The notes under the pieces were generated by a model. That model did not search any database. It had not been told where the DNA came from and was given only the letters and a program-made list of their open reading frames with translations. A stretch of DNA of 64,000 nt from Microbacterium sp. CBA3102. Lineage in GTDB: Bacteria; Actinomycetota; Actinomycetes; Actinomycetales; Microbacteriaceae. Position 1 is the stretch's first letter, and the number at the start of each line of letters is the position of its first letter. The translations under genes and the position numbers were made by a program. This document shows, in pieces, positions 63,123-64,000 of the stretch. The DNA lies in contig NZ_CP042412.1 of assembly GCF_007954505.1 (NCBI RefSeq), positions 3,100,001 to 3,164,000 of the forward strand, written 5' to 3'.

Positions 63123-64000
63123 ATGTCTGTTCCCCTCTCGCGCGGGCACAACCCGCTGCGTGACCCCGATGACCGCCGCCTCAATCGGATCGCGGGGCCC
63201 AGCGCCCTCGTGATCTTCGGCGTCACCGGTGACCTCTCACGCAAGAAGCTGATGCCCGCGGTCTACGATCTCGCCAACCGCGGGCTGCTTCCTCCGGGGT
63301 TCGCCCTGGTCGGGTTCGCTCGCCGGGACTGGGAAGACCAGGACTTCGCGCAGGTCGTCTACGACGCGGTGAAGGAGCACGCCCGGACGCCGTTCCGCGA
63401 AGAGACGTGGACTCAGCTGCTGCAGGGCATCCGCTTCGTCTCGGGTGAGTTCGACAACCCGGACTCGTTCCACAAGCTTCGTGAGACCGTCGAGAAGCTC
63501 GACCTCGAACGCGGCACCATGGGGAACCACGCGTTCTACCTGTCGATCCCGCCGAAGGACTTCCCGCTCGTCGCCAAGCAGCTGAAGGATTCCGGGCTCG
63601 TCGGCGAGAACAGCGACGATGACGAGCGCTGGCGGCGGGTGGTGATCGAGAAGCCCTTCGGACATGACCTCGAGTCCGCGCGTGCCCTCAACGCTGCGCT
63701 CGAAGTGGCCTTCCCGGCCGACTCGATCTTCCGCATCGACCACTACCTGGGCAAGGAGACGGTCCAGAACATCCTGGCGCTGCGCTTCGCGAACGAGTTG
63801 TACGAGCCGATCTGGAACCGCAACTACGTCGATCATGTGCAGATCACCATGGCCGAGGACATCGGCGTGGGCGGCCGGGCCGGTTACTACGACGGCATCG
63901 GCGCCGCGCGCGACGTGATTCAGAACCACCTCCTCCAGCTCCTCGCCCTGACCGCCATGGAAGAGCCGATCAGCCTGTCGGCTGCGGACCTGCGTGCTGA
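63123..64000 (+). CDS. zwf: Glucose-6-phosphate dehydrogenase, N-terminal part
   Basis: The gene runs off the right edge, with about 292 residues visible. It has the NADP loop FGVTGDLSRKKLMPA (about residues 33-47), EKPFGHDLESA and the active-site RIDHYLGKETVQN. It starts 21 nt after pgi with an AGGAG about 12 nt upstream. It oxidises glucose-6-phosphate and makes NADPH. Confidence 0.95.
   Translation, partial: MSVPLSRGHNPLRDPDDRRLNRIAGPSALVIFGVTGDLSRKKLMPAVYDLANRGLLPPGFALVGFARRDWEDQDFAQVVYDAVKEHARTPFREETWTQLLQGIRFVSGEFDNPDSFHKLRETVEKLDLERGTMGNHAFYLSIPPKDFPLVAKQLKDSGLVGENSDDDERWRRVVIEKPFGHDLESARALNAALEVAFPADSIFRIDHYLGKETVQNILALRFANELYEPIWNRNYVDHVQITMAEDIGVGGRAGYYDGIGAARDVIQNHLLQLLALTAMEEPISLSAADLRA

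Noticed and set aside
1..64000. CRISPR arrays and rRNA genes
   Set aside because: No regularly spaced repeats with unique spacers and no rRNA sequence were seen on reading. The GTGACC array has irregular short spacing and is not a CRISPR array.

Overview
The window looks like a chromosome segment of a high-GC actinobacterium, most likely Microbacterium or another Microbacteriaceae. The evidence is the fatty-acid block order aceE-fasR-fabD-fabH-acpP-fabF, the actinobacterial DUF3145, DUF3099 and DUF4190 families, a GT4-type glycogen synthase divergent from glgC, the tkt-tal-pgi-zwf pentose-phosphate operon, and many start codons placed 6-7 nt after a TANNNT -10 box (leaderless genes). The genus is inferred from gene content and order, not from a marker gene.

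Layout. (1) 1-10258: right end of a compact prophage that runs off the left edge. Late genes read leftward: HNH, large terminase, portal, a fused prohead protease-major capsid protein, connector, tail genes and the start of a tape-measure-like gene. A short early block follows (D5-type helicase, five very small overlapping genes, an excisionase-like HTH). A rightward XRE repressor then has its last codons antisense inside a tRNA-Val gene (10218-10290). No integrase is seen. (2) 10444-18069: pyruvate dehydrogenase E1 and the type II fatty-acid synthesis operon with its PucR-type regulator. (3) 18266-43696: housekeeping mosaic. It holds a YczE/MocR pair, DUF3145, a dioxygenase-like gene behind a DtxR-type iron box, a DUF262/DUF1524 nuclease with a proline aminopeptidase, L31 type B, an ABC ATPase, glgA/glgC, serB, fabG, SURF1, pdxH, an ABC-F ATPase, DedA, a NarL-type two-component system, an acyltransferase, the biotin ECF genes bioMN with a BioQ-like repressor, and a PatB-like lyase. 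(4) 43785-51212: a roughly 7.3-kb accessory island at the 3' end of the Fe-S assembly gene sufT. The displaced native 3' end (43785-43873) and the present 3' end (51124-51212) match at 79 of 89 bases and encode the same 28 C-terminal residues. The island holds a divergent DUF4062 / membrane coiled-coil pair, a two-gene module of unknown function, single unknown genes and three decayed genes. (5) 51079-58025: suf operon (sufB-sufD-Rieske-sufC-sufT) and the heme A genes ctaA and ctaB. (6) 58271-64000: transketolase, transaldolase, phosphoglucose isomerase and the start of glucose-6-phosphate dehydrogenase.

How the genes work together. aceE feeds acetyl-CoA to the fab genes, and the fab operon is probably controlled by FasR. 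The Suf, ctaA/ctaB and SURF1 genes serve Fe-S and cytochrome oxidase assembly. bioMN and BioQ handle biotin uptake. The least explained parts are the sufT-targeted island, with a possible DUF4062-based defence pair, and the prophage edge, where repressor and attachment site overlap.
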